From Galbula dea (taxonomy: Eukaryota; Chordata; Aves; Piciformes; Galbulidae), in NCBI GenBank assembly GCA_013399015.1, contig VWZX01007020.1, positions 930,001-994,000 on the forward strand: DNA of 64,000 nt, given 5' to 3'. Of this stretch, positions 25,601 through 39,040 are shown piece after piece. Each line of letters starts with the position of its first letter. Positions within the stretch are counted from its first letter, which is position 1. The notes under the pieces are model-generated. The model was not told the DNA's origin, made no database searches, and was given only the letters and a program-made list of their open reading frames with translations. The position numbers were made by a program, and so were the translations under genes.

Positions 25601-28600
25601 CACCTGCACTGCTTTGTTATTGGCAACAAGCAGAAGGCATCTCCTCCTGTCAACTGTGCCTTCTCCTCCCAAAGGCTAAAACTACTTGTGGAGGAACGAC
25701 TAGTATATTCATCAAAAATAGCACATACGAATGACTTGGCTCCTTTCCCTGAACCTTAACCCTTCAGAGAAGATAACCTACATCTTCCTGTGTGCCATAA
25801 TTCAATGAATCTACAAAGGGTTCACAGATTTGCAGGACAACAGAGGACATACCAGGTTATAGACTCCAATCAGCAACTTTGCAAGAAAATCATGTTACTA
25901 AAGCCCATTCACAAAATACAAGGTATAACACCTTATGTCCCTGCAACTGATCTTGGGAGGCTGCTGTAGAGCCTGCCTCCTCTGCTGGTCATGAAAGTCT
26001 CCTTTTCCTCTAAAAACTGCATTATTTATCTGACCTGTGCATTTCCAGTTGCTCTTGTGAAAACACTGTCCTCTAGATTTAACTGGTTGGTTTTTTTCTT
26101 TTTGCCTCCAGCAGCCTTCCCCTCTGGTGTACTTAGTGCACACAATATCACTGCTCAGCCTGCACTTTCCTAGACTAAACACGCCAGGCCCCTTCAGTCT
26201 CCCCTCTCCATGTCTGCTTCTGGCTGACACTGGTTCTCCTGTTTCACAACACACTTCCAATCCTGTACTGCATAAAATTTCAATTGTTCCAGCTTTAACG
26301 TGGAAAGTGCCGAGTTCTTCTCATTTCTGTCTAAAAAAGAAAAAAAACCCACTGCCTTTAGACAGTGCATTTACAAACAGTTTGCTACCAAGTTATATGT
26401 ATAAAATAACCTAATGCAGTGAAGATACAGTATATAAAAAAAATTTTGCTTCTATGGACCATTTGCTTCTATGGTGAAATGTAAAGCATTTGCTATTCTG
26501 GAATAAGAGGTAATATTCACCATAACCTTTTCGATTAAGATTTCTGATTCAGACTGTGTTTTACTGTATATTACAGCAAAATCATATTATGTTCATATTA
26601 TGTTGGCTGTGTACATCAACACTTGTCTCACACATCCTGTGCAATTCACTGATTTTATTTTTGTGTACCTAGAATAGTTCATGTCATTGCCAGGATGTAC
26701 AAAACTAAAGAAGAGAGGGTGCAGCTTACAACTCCACTTTTTCTGCCATTGCCTTGAAATGCATATTAAATTTAATGTGGAATGCTGAATATAACTCACT
26801 TTTTGTATCAGTCTAAGCAGTATATTGGTCTGGTTAGAGAGAGAGTATAGAAAATCCTTAGCTGCAGCACAGCAGTGAAATACACGGGATAACGCCACAT
26901 GTGATATACAAATCCCTAAAGAAAGACTTCTTGCATTCCTTTTTAAGTTTATTTAAGCTCATTTCCTTCAAAGATTTTAGTTCTTTCAGGAGAAGGTCAA
27001 GGCAACTCTCCTATAATTCTCCCCAAGCAGAAAAGAAGATGAAACATCTACAAAGTGCCTGTATTGACTAGTTGAGCTCAGAAATTGGCTCTGTGGCTCA
27101 GAGCTGTTGTCATCTTTGCCATTGCTGGCAGAAGACTGCATACCATTTCTTACACAAGATCAGAGTAGTCCCTGGCTCACGTGTATTGCTGCTCACTCTT
27201 TGTCTTGTCCTACCCTTCTCATCTCCCAGCTGTCCAGCAATCCTGTCCAAAAAGAGAAAGTCCTCCTGTGGGAGATTCAAATCATCTGAATCAGATCTGA
27301 TGCCACTAATATGTTTCCAGTTTATTTCACCAAGGGACTAAGGTCTTTCTGAAGGACTACCCATCCTGCTGACATCAGTAGCACGCATCAGATTAGCACC
27401 AGCCCTAAGCACATATTGACTCAAACAGTACATCAGCATGACTATGTGAACCATTTGCCTGGGACAAAATGTTACCTCCTATCAGCTGCTCTTCAGTATC
27501 TATCTGGGTGTACCTGGAGATAGAGATGAGGCTGGTAACTCCTCTGATGTAATGACTACAAGGGGTGCTATGAGATAAGGCCAGACCCTGCAGTAATAAA
27601 TGGGGGACCTCTCAGGACCGTGGTTGTGTGTGGAAGCTTCAGGGGCTGAGAGTGATTTCTGCCCACGGATGAGCACACAGACCTCCCACAGGGAGCCACA
27701 GGGAGCCTGGAGAACTTGTCTGAGGGCAAAACTCAATCCTCAATACAGCTCAAATGAAAAGATAATAAAAATCCCCTCTATGTACAGCCACGTGACATAC
27801 AGCTAACCTTGCATGGTGGAATAGTACAACTTGCTCTGTTTCTTTGGCCTCATTGCCAAAAAAGCAACAAAATTAATATTTAGCTTCATGCAATGCTTTC
27901 TGCTCTATTTTTAAATCCCAAATAAACCTTGTTTGGAAAAAGCATGTCAGGAACCTCAACAACACAGTCTCTTCACTGGTAGAACTCCAGTTAACAGCAG
28001 CATTTTGCCAGAAACATGCCCTGGGCTCCACTACTAGCAGGCAGTCTCAGTAAGTTTTGTCCACAGTACATATACATACTTCCATGACAACCCAAAAGCA
28101 ACCCTAATACAAGGAAAAATTATTAACCACGGTCATAATTATTTCATCTCAGGTTAAACATGTCTGTGAAACCCCTGAGAGGAAAAGCAGCACACTCCCA
28201 CCTGCCTGAGCTGCTGTGTGGCCACTGCCGCTTGACTCACCCAGCATTATCGCTCCTCTGCTCTCTTTCACCTGGAAATATCTATTGTAAATGCCTGACA
28301 GCAACTGGCACGCCTGTGTGGGCTTGTTGTAGCTAACCCTACCCACAGAAATGAGAAAATAAAAGATGTTTTTCACTGTCGCTTCTCAATAGCTCACGGA
28401 CTTTTTAACCTGAATTTTCCCAATCAAGCTTTAATAATAACACTGTTAGTTACTACAGTAGATATTTTCAGGGCATATAATCTCCTCTTTAAAAAAAACA
28501 GTGAACAAAAAAACGGTCTAAAGAGTTCATCCTAAAAAAATAAACTCCTGTAATTCACACAGAGCAGATTCCACTGTGAAAACATTCCTTTCTCTTCAGG

Positions 28601-29744
28601 AATGTGAAACTGTTTAACTCCATCTGTACACTGGGCTCCACAGCCTGGAAAGGATCCAGCCAGGATTTACATTTGTAAACCAAGGTGAACGTCTCACCAG
28701 CCTCAAATAAGGCCAGAGAAGAGGGAAGTAATAAGGAGGGATGAAGCTCTCATGTGCACCATGAACTGGTGAGGGATTTTTGACTATGCATGATGCTACA
28801 TTATGCTGGCTTTCCTTGTCTCATCTGATCATGGTGGGAAATAGAACTGAGAGGAAACCTCCACAATGCAAAGGTGAAAAGCACAGCAAAAGCCAAGTGG
28901 GAGGATTTGGGAAATTGCTAACTTTCAAAATCTTGTTGATACTGTGAAGTCATCACTTAAATAATTAACAGTATCAGCAAATACCTCTACCGATAGCAGA
29001 AAGCAGGAATGGGTCTGACTCTAGCTAGCTGATCTCAGGTCAGCAACATAGCCATGCAGCTTCCTGCCAGCCTGTCCCTCTGTGCCTGATGAGTACCAGG
29101 ATAAGGTGCTGGGACCAGTGTTATCCCTTTCTACAGAAATCTGAGAGGGAAGGTGGTTCTTGGCAGCACTCAGCCGGTGGTGGGAGAGAGGGTAGGACAG
29201 GGTGGGCGCTGGCAGCAGCCCATGGACCTGCAGCACCAGCTGTGAAGCCACAAGGTGTCCAAGGGGCACCGCACTCCAGATATTCTACAACTAATGTAAA
29301 ATTATGCATGTTTGGTAACAAAGTTTCTGTAAACATCATGAAAATCTGTGGATGTCTTGCTCAGTTTCAGAAAATCTGTCTGGACACACTATTGTTTTCT
29401 AATGAGGATCCATAACATTTTATAAAATTCTCTTTTTTCATTATTTTATGCTGACTACCCATGGTATAAAAAAGTCCTATGGTTATGAGGAATTCTAAGT
29501 ACTGTATCCATATTGAGATACAGGAGGATGTTCCTCACAAATCTTAGGGCCCTAATATTTCTATTGCATCAGAAAAGAAAATGTCAATTTTATTTCCTTA
29601 CATATATATTTTCATTATACTCATCCAGAAGAGTAAATGTGAAATGCATTCAACAAGTCATGCTAACAGGAAAATTTTGTTACAAAAAAGACACAGTATT
29701 TTTTTATTTTATACATAAATACATGATATTTTCAATACATAGAT

Positions 29745-29783
29745 GTGCATATATATTTATGTATGTGTGTGTATATATATATG
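29745..29783. repeat. TA/TG microsatellite
   Basis: A run of alternating TA and TG dinucleotides with a central TGTGTGTG and flanking ATATAT tracts. It could form slipped or cruciform structures and is likely length-variable. No gene context. Confidence 0.85.
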
Positions 29784-31681
29784 CTTAGACTGTCACCAAC
29801 CTTCACTAAGCAGGTATTTAACCCAACTTTCCTATGGCAGGATCTTATTATGATTTTAAAATCATAAATATGCACAGAGGCAGTTACAGACCTTTTAACT
29901 TATTCTGTCTGCATTTACCAAGATTTCTAAGATACCCACAAATAAGCACAGAGAGTTAAAAGGATAGAAGTTATGTGGCTTAACCTAAGCATATAGAAGT
30001 TGGACATCTAGTTCTGAGATAGTCAAACAAAGCTCTTTTTACATTAAATAGATATTTGTAAGACTACCTTGGCATCATCCTGCACAGATAGGCACCTACG
30101 GTAGATCAATCACCCTAGAAGCATTTGTTCACTGCCTGTCAAGGGTGCTTACAGTAATCAGTTAGTGTTTAAGTTTTAGAGTTGTCTAAGACAGGATGAG
30201 ATAAAATCAGACATCTGCATATGCCTTTGCAGAGGTGTGGCAAAGACTCTTTTTGACACACCAAGACCTGCACATCATGCCCGAGAGCCACCCCTACCTT
30301 CCGGCAGTGTGATGTCCATAGCTCCCAGGGCATCACTTCACCCATCTCCCGCTCCTGCAACGCTACAGCCAAGGCCTGAGTATACATCAGATGTGCACCA
30401 TTAGGAACGATGTTTCCTGCATTTGCAGCACATAAACTCATTCCTGTAACAGCTCTTGCCATTCTCCGTCATTTGGTTGGCGCTCAGTGATGTAACCCAG
30501 CGTGAATGAAAGAAATCCTTTTCCCTCTGGCCTCAACAATGTGCCCATTTGTGAGCAAAGTCACTGCTTTCCCCACACAGAGCTGGTTAGTAGTGATATT
30601 TCATTTAAAATTCTTGCAGAAGCTTACGGGCTGAAGGAAATGTGATGTAAAAAACAGATGTCCAAGGCAAAGATTCAAAGGGCTTTCAGGAATGGGGATA
30701 GTAATAATTCAGCTTCAGAGCCCAAGCTATTCTGCTCCACAGCGGGTCCTGGCAATGGGCAGGGTGCTGAGGGGTTCTGCGTGGGAGTATGCTATAAACC
30801 ACGTCTGCACTCTCGCCACAGGACAGGCCTGTGCTCAAACACAGGGGGAAAAGGGAATGAGCCAGGGCTTGTGCTCAGGCCCCACTTTCCCTGCAGTCAG
30901 CCACATGCCAGCACTGCCATCTCCCTCCTGCTCACGAGCCTCATTCCCAGGAACGAGTAGGGGCACAGCCATTGTGGCAGCAGCTGATGTGGCTTCAGCA
31001 ACCACTTGTGCATCTTGCTGTGTGGTGACAGTGGATGTAACAGACTGCAAGGCTGGCAAGCAAGGTGCCTCATCACCCTGCTCGTGATCTGAACTGTGAC
31101 ATAGCTATACACAAGCAGGCAGGGGGATGCTGCTCTTAAGACCATCTACTCAAGCCTACCCAGGCCACTAAAAGAAGAGTTCCATGTTATCATACTGTCC
31201 TGGCACTGAGAAGACCTCAAGCTCAGAGTCAACATGCTCTCCAACTACTCTTGTTCAAAACATAAAGCTTATAATCTGTACATTTAAGGCAGCAAGGAAA
31301 CTTTGACGGCAGGCTTTGGTAAAAAATAGTACCATTTCTAACTTTGTTACTACTAAAACAGGAAGAATAATTAAAAGCCCAAGTCTAGACGGAGCCAAGT
31401 TCCTCATACTCTCCTGCACTGAAGCAAAAGAGCAGCCCACCACAGTGATGAACACAATTTGTGCTTCCATTAGAAGCACCACTGCAGCTGGTTTAGGATT
31501 TTCTGAGTATGCTGGCATGACTGATCCACTTAAACTGTGATGTAAAAAATGAGAAACTTGAAATGGCTCAGCTACAAACCAGTATCCAATTACATGTCAA
31601 AACTTGCCAGAACGCTTTTGGATACATAAAAATTTTGACTATGTTTTTTTTGCAACTGTAGGTGTTTCAGTTATGGCCAAA

Positions 31682-31910
31682 ATCATAGAATCATAGAATG
31701 GCTGAGGTTGGAAGGGACCTTAAAGATCATTTAGTTCCAACCCCCCTGCCATGGGCAGGGACGCCACATGCACTAGACCAGGTCATCCAGGGCCACATCC
31801 AGCCTGGCCTTAAACACTGCCAGGGATAGGGCCTCCACAACCTCTCTGGGCAACCTGTTCCAGTGCCTCACCACCCTTTGGGTAAAGAACCCCCTTCTAA
31901 TCTCCAGCCT
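31682..31910 (-). mobile_element. CR1 LINE 3' fragment (antisense)
   Basis: Begins with ATCATAGAATCATAGAATGG, the complement of the CR1 tail, then GAGGTTGGAAGGGACCTTAA, CCATGGGCAGGGACGCCAC, TCCAGCCTGGCCTTAAACAC and GGGCAACCTGTTCCAGTGCC. It ends by about 31910 in the part equivalent to GTGAAGAAC. Only the last 230 bases of the element are present. The tail is of the ATTCTATG type and the body is less diverged from the CR1 pattern than the split copy at 17-19 kb, suggesting a younger subfamily. Confidence 0.96.
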
Positions 31911-34900
31911 ATGGGTTTACTGATAGGAAAAGCTGCTAATAAATGGCAAAATAGCATCAAACTCCTTCCCACCCAAAATGCCAGTGAGATCTTGTTTAAA
32001 TGGGGAGAGGATTTGTCTGAAGTGCTGTAATAGAACTATTGTGCTTTGACCATGTTTATTTTAATACTTTAACCTGTAAATATATCAAGAGAAGATCTTC
32101 ATTCACTTTTACCATGGGTATAATGAATGCCTTTTTAATAGTTTCTGTCTTTCAGCTTTATCTGCTGTTCTATTTTGATTGTAGGAAAATGTGAAAATAC
32201 ATAGATATATAATAATCTATGTTCCTTTAACAGTTTCCCTTGAACATGTCTTTTAAAACAGCATATCTGTTTATAATTTTTTTTCTTCATATTTTTAGCT
32301 CTGGTGCCTGATTTTTAGAGATGCTTTACTCAGATAAAATTTCAAGTATTCTGTGCTATTAATTTCCCCTCTTGACTTTTGAGTTCAAAAAGTTAAGAGT
32401 TGAGATTAAATCCCAGGAAGTCAAGGGTTTAAGTCAGGATACTGCTGGCTATGACTGTCCAAATGTGAGTGTTGCTGGTGACTCCAAGGCAAGCCAAACA
32501 CACAGAGTAATATTCCAGCAGTATCACCCCTTATGATGTTCATCAATCTTCTTGACATTTAGGAAGAGATGACACTAATAAAGCTGGCTGTAAAGAGAAG
32601 CAAGGTGCATGCAAAGGTGTAATTTATATTGGCCTTCAAATGAGCTAAAAATGAAGAGCTGGAAAATGTAACTGACAGGTAACAAGGAACAGCAAAGATG
32701 CACTCCATTATGGGCCTATGCAAACCACAGCCTAGCAACATTGCTTTCCACCTTTAAGACCACCTTATAGATCCCTCTAAAATTATCTTAAAATACATGG
32801 ATACTTTAAAATTCAATCACCCTAAATACTGCTTTAACTGCTGTAATGAAAGCAGACACACAGGGAGGCTCCTGCAGGCAGGGAAGTGCTCCGTGTTTCC
32901 CTGTAAGGAAGGCCCTTCTTTAATAAGAGCTTCATCTGATCACTGTCATTGTTCTAGATAAAGGATTACCTACACATACATTTTCAAGTATAATGACACT
33001 CTTGCTTATTAAAGACCTCTCAGCTGAAGGGGCAGAATATTATGAACTGGCCAATCCATTCATTTCCTTGAATATGTTATTCAGTATTTTATGCTAAACC
33101 AGCAATACACCATCCATTTTAGTACAATGATCTTTATGTTCAATAAAACTGAAGTGCTGGATCATAAATCATAATAGTCATTTATTTTACATTAGACACA
33201 TTAGCCACTATATTCCATAATCTATTACAATAAGGTGGATTTAAATGTACCCCAAGGAACTGCAATAATAACTTGAGAACCAAATATAGCAATTATGGAT
33301 AAAATATGCTTAACCTAAAACTGCACGAGCTGCATAGACTGCTGTGAACTTTAAATAAAAATTTAGGGAGGATGGTAACTGTCCTGGAATAAACAAGCAG
33401 CAGAGGAAAATCAGAACCTCTTCTCTACACTTCAGGATAGTTTAATATGTTCTAGCTGTGGGGGAGGGGGTGTTAGGCCTATAAATCAGCATCAATTAAA
33501 ATATTATTATTCCATTATTATTGGTTATATTGTCTTTTCATCACATAAAAGTTTCCTGTATTTTCCTGATGTTTACCTCCTCTTACATTTTTAAATAGCT
33601 TTCTCCCAGGGATTCTTCTTGGATCCTCCGTATGCTCTTCAGAATCCCTTCAACCATTTTAAACATTTTTGGAAAACTTCCTGTAATGTGTACACACCTT
33701 CCTAGTGTGCTTTCAGCTTTATTCAGGCTCTGCAAAGATGAAGGGGAAAGCCTGCTTGTCTCCTTTAGACACAAAGTCTCTGCATAGTCTTAAGGGCCAT
33801 GGGTAACTTTTTGGCCCCAGACCAAGAAGCAATCTTAAACATTTGTGAACAGAGTTTAGCATTTTTCAGAATTAGTGCTCTGCCAAGTATTAAAACCAGC
33901 CACATGCTAAAGCAAGCAATTATTTTTTACCAGGAGGACCCTGCACTTCAGACCATTGGGATTCCTGAAGATGTCTGTTGCCAGCCTGGTGTGGAGGAGA
34001 AAGAGCACCGAGGGCCATCAGAATCGTCTGCATGAAGAAATTGATGTATGTCATGCCCAAATTTCACAAGTGCTGCTTTATATTTATAAAACCATGTTGC
34101 TTCCTGCATAAATTCCGTTATCCCTGAGAGATTTTCCTGGTTTATTGCCTCTTTTTTTTCTTTAACTTTTTCTTTCCAGGCACAGAAATTACAGCTAAGA
34201 ACTAAAAGCTCACTGCCACCAGAGTAGCTGCTTTTACCTAGTAGTACAAATTCTCTATTCCCCCAATTTCTCTGTAATGTTTCCAAAATAATTACTATTA
34301 ACTTACATTTCTTAATTACTTTCCTAAGGGGCATGTTGGCTGGCTCTGCAGATATGCACATTGGATGTTCTTTTTTTCCAGTTAGTCTATGAGCTTTATC
34401 TTGACACCTATTTACATTGCTTTTTTTACTTCCTTAGAGCTTTATTTTCTTTCCTCTTAGAAGCCATACATTAACGTTGAACACTGCATGTAGCTCCTTT
34501 CTACTACAGTAGAAGTTTCTAAAAGTTATTGCACAGGTCCTGTTGGAGACTGACAGGCAAAGCAATACTGCCCCAGGTGCACTGCTGCTGCCTGCCCTAC
34601 ACCTACACTGACTTCAGTCTCCAGCTGCTGTCCTAGCACCTTTCATGAGACTTTATATAAGCATGAGAAAATGTCCAGACTTTTCATTACAAATTCAAAA
34701 TAAAATTTTGCTTTGGCTCAAAATCATTAAATACATTCAGGTAAATAAGGGCATCTGAACCATAGTAACAGGGAAGCTTGCATTTCCAATGACGTGTCCA
34801 AATTTTACTTTACAGCACAGGAACCATAGTGAAGAAGGGTGCGCTGAATGCAAGAAAACTCGGCTCTGGTTTAAATGTTCTCCTATTTCCTATCAGATAA

Positions 34901-36039
34901 GAGATGCTCCGTATGACCTGCCTGTTCTTATCCCGGAGTCTTTGATTGAGGAGAGCTGCTGTGATGTCAACAAGAAGGGAACAATGTATCCAGTACTGTG
35001 TGTTTTTGAAGAGAAAGCAAATATTTTGTACAACATCTGCTGTTGAACAAGCAACTTTCTTTTTTACAAATAAGCACTGAAAACCTGTCTATAACATGAG
35101 AAGAATTCAAACCCCTGTGATTCCCCTACACCGTGAGCATTTGGCAGAGCTCTGTAACAAGCAGCTGAGAAAGGCGGATGCTCTCCCAGACTGCTTTGGC
35201 CTTGCATTGTTCCCTATGACTGTCTCACGTTCGCTCACATGTGATATAGGAACAGAGAGGAGGAACACTAGATGTGTATCTAACCAAGCCAAAGTAAATT
35301 TTTGTCTGAAGCAAGGAGCAGGACAGAGCCTCAGAGACAAGCTGCAAATGAACCTCCGTTTCTGCTCACTTCACGACCTGGGCTGTGCTCTGCCCCTCTG
35401 CCAGCACTACAGCCAGTGAGTCACAGCACCAAGTATCCTGTACCTGAAACCATGTCCCTGAGTACCACATCTATACATTTTTTGAACACAAAGAGAACAA
35501 ATGTGAGAGGGAGATGAACACAACAGTGACAAAATCAGGTCACGCAACACACTTTGACCAAAGGCAGACAAAGTGCATGTTGTGCTCAGGGCAAATGTTG
35601 CCCATGGTGACCAGGGACAGGAGTCCTGGCTCAGCTACTGGCAGCCACTGAGTCAATGTATGATGGGAGTGTGCCTCTGAGGCATGTCTTTGCCTCTTGG
35701 TAAGGGCCTGCCTCATGCCCTGTCACCCACACCTTGAGCATGGCAGGTAACATCCCAGCCGCTGCCACAGATCTCCAGCATAACAGTGACTGCAAACTGG
35801 AAAGAAGCCTGCCCACGATGAGGAGTATGGAGACAGCCACGCTGTCCCTGAGGCAGTATGGTACAGGCGGTACCAGGAAAAATTTCCCAGTTTCAACTGC
35901 ATAAAAACATACCATATTGTTTAGTGAGAGAGCATGCTCACCAATGGCAAGCACTGATCATGGTTACACGCAATATGTTGTGTACTTTTTTAAAAAGACA
36001 GACATTTTCAGGATATTAAACTCTCTTAGAAGTCAAGCC
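31911..36039. other. No gene or repeat recognised
   Basis: About 4.1 kb. The part from about 33.0 to 33.3 kb is very AT-rich with several ATTA and TTATT words. A minus-strand open frame of 137 codons (33948-34361) and a plus-strand one of 107 codons (35096-35419) have no recognisable product or supporting signals. Nothing more is supported. Confidence 0.5.
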
Positions 36040-36370
36040 TGGAAGTCGCAACACCTGACCAGCCCTGTCTACTCCCAGGACACGTGGGTGCCATGCCTTC
36101 CCTGCACAGGGACAAGGTTTCCGCACTGGAGCGAACTGTCCTCATCAAACAGGCCTTCCCTTCCCGACAGGCCCCCATAGGCCATGACAGCCTGTAAGGA
36201 AGAGTGGGGTGAGGTGGTGACCGAGGGTCTTGGCTCTTCCAGAGGATACCTCCCTCCCACCCGCGCTCAGGGCTCTGGGCTGACCCCACCCCCCAGCGCT
36301 TCCCCAGGGAAGTGGTGGCCGGCTGAATTCCAACAGCCACTTCCTGCCAGCCCGGCTGGCAAACAAACCT
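36040..36370. other. GC-rich patch
   Basis: By eye this stretch is about 60% GC, against roughly 40% around it, with around ten CpGs including CCGCGCTC and GCCGGC. Open frames overlap on both strands because GC-rich DNA has few stop codons, so they are not evidence of a gene. It could be a small CpG-island-like element or a GC-biased patch. I see no TATA box or initiator that would make it a promoter. Confidence 0.3.
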
Positions 36371-37470
36371 GTGGAAAAGTAAATACGTTTATCACACAGA
36401 TTTCCTCTGCCCCTTCTTAAGTATGGAAGGGCTTTCCTGAGTCAGACCTACACCGCACTGAAGCCATGATGATAAATATGCATTCCCATGCTCATTTGAA
36501 TGTGTACAGCTACAGGCGATACAGGGCTGTGTGGTTTCAGGACGAAATACAAAAGAAAGAGACCCTCTGTGAGGAAGCCTTCCCACCCAGAAGCAAACTT
36601 TAGGTATAACATGGACCAGCATGAGTTAGCCAAAATGCTGGGGCAGCACAGTGAAATGAATGCAACCCTCATGCAGTCTTGCTGGAGCCAGCAGATACAC
36701 AGCAGCTTCCTATTGGGATGCCTCCCCCGTGCAAAACTACGAAGGTCTTCTTGAAGGAAACTGAAGTGAAATCTAGCCCTGTTAGCAGCAGGAAATAGCA
36801 AGTGGTTTGAAATCACCTGAGCCAGGAATTTGGCCTTATATTTTCTACTCTGACGCTAGCCCGGCATCAGTGCCTTTAAAGTCTCTATTAAGAAAGGGTA
36901 AAAACAGTTGGAGAAGTCAGGGTCATCTCTGGGAATTTATACGAGAAATGTTTGCTGTACTGCAGATCAAAATAGCATTTTGACTCATTGATCCCCTGAA
37001 TGCCATAAAATCTGAAGCAAGATCCTTGTGCTTAGCAGTGGGAAAAATGAGTTTCTTTGGCCTCCTATCGTAACATAAAGAATGACTAAAATAAAGAAAA
37101 ACAAAGGAAAAGAAAGAAGATATAAAGCTTGAGATGAGGGTAAAGACAAGCAAGCGATTAAAAAAGATAAATGGACTTCAATTTACAAAAAAACACCCTA
37201 AACCTCTGCCTCAGTAGCATATTTAGCCCTTAATCAAGTCTTATTACAATCGCATGCAAATGCCAGGATGGCAGGACATTCCTTCAGACTATGTTTTCAT
37301 TAAAGATTCTGCTTTTTCCAGAATAATAGTAAATGACATGTGAACTTCATATGAACTATAGGTCATGAAAGGATTTAGTATTGGCATTTTTAATCTAAAA
37401 AGTCTGTGCCAGAAAATCAATATGTTTCAGTCGCAGCATTCGAATGCAATTTTCTTCACGTAACAGGGTT
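36371..37470. other. No gene recognised
   Basis: Unique AT-rich sequence between the GC-rich patch and the pyrimidine tract. Nothing supported. Confidence 0.5.
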
Positions 37471-37520
37471 CTTTCTTCCACTCCTTCCTCTCCCTCTCTC
37501 TTTCTCACTCCCTCTTCTTT
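37471..37520. repeat. Pyrimidine tract (CT-rich)
   Basis: Fifty bases almost entirely C and T on the plus strand (CTTCCTCTCCCTCTCTCTTT in its centre) with two A interruptions. It directly precedes the candidate regulatory block at 37530. No AG follows immediately, so it is not an obvious splice acceptor. Confidence 0.8.
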
Positions 37521-37529
37521 AAAAATAAT

Positions 37530-38050
37530 GAATAATTCTCAGTTTTTCTATGAAACAAGCAAGCGCATTAGAAGGCAACGACATCAATAACGCGTTACAT
37601 GTAAACAGAAAATGAACAAAAAAATCATTCAAGGCCCCTTTCAAACTGGCGTGCTTTTCATCAGCACTATTACAGGTTCCATTCACATTATCGGATTGAA
37701 CCACGCTGCATAACCAAGGTGCTGACAAGCCTTGATTACCCAATAACTCCTGTATTCCTTTCAGGCAGGTTCACCGAGAGGACAGGAATGCACGGCCTTC
37801 CTGTGGGGCAGGCTGCTTTCCAGCCAGACCAAGTCAATGAAACCCAACGCCCTCCCGCTTCTGCGCGCCCAAACAGCCCCTGCATTTCCTGAGAGGCAAT
37901 TATGACTTTTCCCTTCTTTATTCTCAATTGTTTCGGATAACAATTTATTGTACATCGGAGGGGCCAATATAAACATTTTAAACTCTTTTCATAACACTTA
38001 GAGGGGGCTGCTAAGTCATCTCCGTAGTAAATCTGTTGTCGGCTCTTTCC
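37530..38050. promoter_or_regulatory. Candidate conserved regulatory element, SOX-like sites
   Basis: A repeat-free block with more CpGs than its neighbours and a dense group of transcription-factor-like words. These include a 10-base palindrome TAACGCGTTA (37588-37597), then ATTGTT (37927-37932), AACAAT (37939-37944) and ATTGT (37947-37951), which form closely spaced SOX-type cores in alternating orientation, and a forkhead-like ATAAACA just after. SOX proteins bind ACAAT/ATTGT cores and often act in pairs. That this block is an enhancer is inference from word content only. It has no coding frame of note. Confidence 0.27.
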
Positions 38051-38239
38051 CATGCTGCAGAGTCAACAAATCTGTCTCTCACCCAGGGCAGGCCCGGACA
38101 GGCTCTGCAAAAACAGGGGAAGCAACACAGAGCCTCGGACGCCTCTGCTTGCTCTGACTTTACGTGCATGCTTGTTAGCCACCCACTTTTTGTCTTTCCC
38201 TTTGCACAGCACACCTCTTGAAAGACACATTGCTTAAGG

Positions 38240-38282
38240 AAAACAAACAAACAAACAACAAACCAAACAAACAAAAAACCCC
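38240..38282. repeat. (AAAC)n simple repeat
   Basis: About ten AAAC units with a few AAC and CC interruptions. A purely low-complexity tract. Confidence 0.9.
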
Positions 38283-38905
38283 AAAACACACCACAGAAAA
38301 AGGATGAGGAAAAAAAGCAACCAGTTTCAGGCAGTCATAGCAGGGTTTTTCTGCATTTGGATTAAACTGCTCCAGCCCCAGGAAGGGCAGGGGATGCATT
38401 ATGCACTCAGTCTTTCTAGAAGCTTAGGCTGGAGCACTAATGAAAAGCAGGAGGTGGAGTTGGCAGCCAGATGTGGGGCGAGGGCTTCTACCAAAAGTGA
38501 GCTGGAACCGTTAGGGCTGGGATTTAACAGAGGCTAATTCCCTCACCATGTCACTTGCTTAATTCCTTACAGACAACTTCTTCTCCCTTCCCTAACAAGT
38601 ATGAATGTTACCAAAGGCAATCAAGCAAAATAAACATTTGCAACACATTTATTTTTAGTAGCAATTTATACTAAACTTATTGTAGTTTCTCCTTAACTAA
38701 TCAGATCTTAGTCCTCTTCGATGTGTACCCCAAGTGAAAAACAGCTGCTTGAGTACCACTTAGCATCCAGAGCTATGGGTGTAATATTACCCACATTTCT
38801 CTGATTAACGTCTAATGGCACAATTCATCTGCACATTTTTCTTATTATTTTTTATTATTTTAAAGTCAAAGAAAAATTCAACTTTTACCTGTGTCTGGTG
38901 CATAT
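38283..38905. other. No gene recognised
   Basis: Unique sequence between the AAAC repeat and the CR1 fragment. Nothing supported. Confidence 0.5.
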
Positions 38906-39040
38906 CACAGAATCACAGAATATTAGGAGTTGGAAGGGACCTCAAAAGATCATCTAGTCCAACCCCGCTGCCACAGCAGGATTCCCTAGACCAGGTCACA
39001 CAGAAGCGTGTCCAGACGGGTTTTGAATGCAGCAAGACTT
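38906..39040 (-). mobile_element. CR1 LINE 3' end, short fragment (antisense)
   Basis: Starts CACAGAATCACAGAATATTA, then GGAGTTGGAAGGGACCTCAA and TCATCTAGTCCAACCCCGCT. It continues to GTCCAGACGGGTTTTGAATG and fades out by about 39040. The first 60 bases nearly match the CR1 at 13524, so the two are probably the same subfamily. Only about 135 bases remain. Confidence 0.94.

Larger units (their letters stand above)
19346..31681. other. Long stretch without recognised genes or transposons
   Basis: About 12.3 kb of mostly unique AT-rich sequence. Notable small features are a coding-like minus-strand patch (22218-22613), a 13-base direct repeat (TTTGCTTCTATGG at 26445-26457 and 26462-26474), a 10-base tandem duplication (CCACAGGGAG at 27686-27705) and a TA/TG microsatellite at 29745-29783. 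GC is higher around 29.04-29.28 and 30.7-31.1 kb. Open frames of 100-131 codons there overlap on both strands, as expected from composition. A minus-strand open frame of 129 codons (24458-24847) begins near a good acceptor but matches nothing I know. Confidence 0.45.

Noticed and set aside
30658..31145. Overlapping frames on both strands
   Set aside because: Mildly GC-rich DNA with few stops. No homology recognised.
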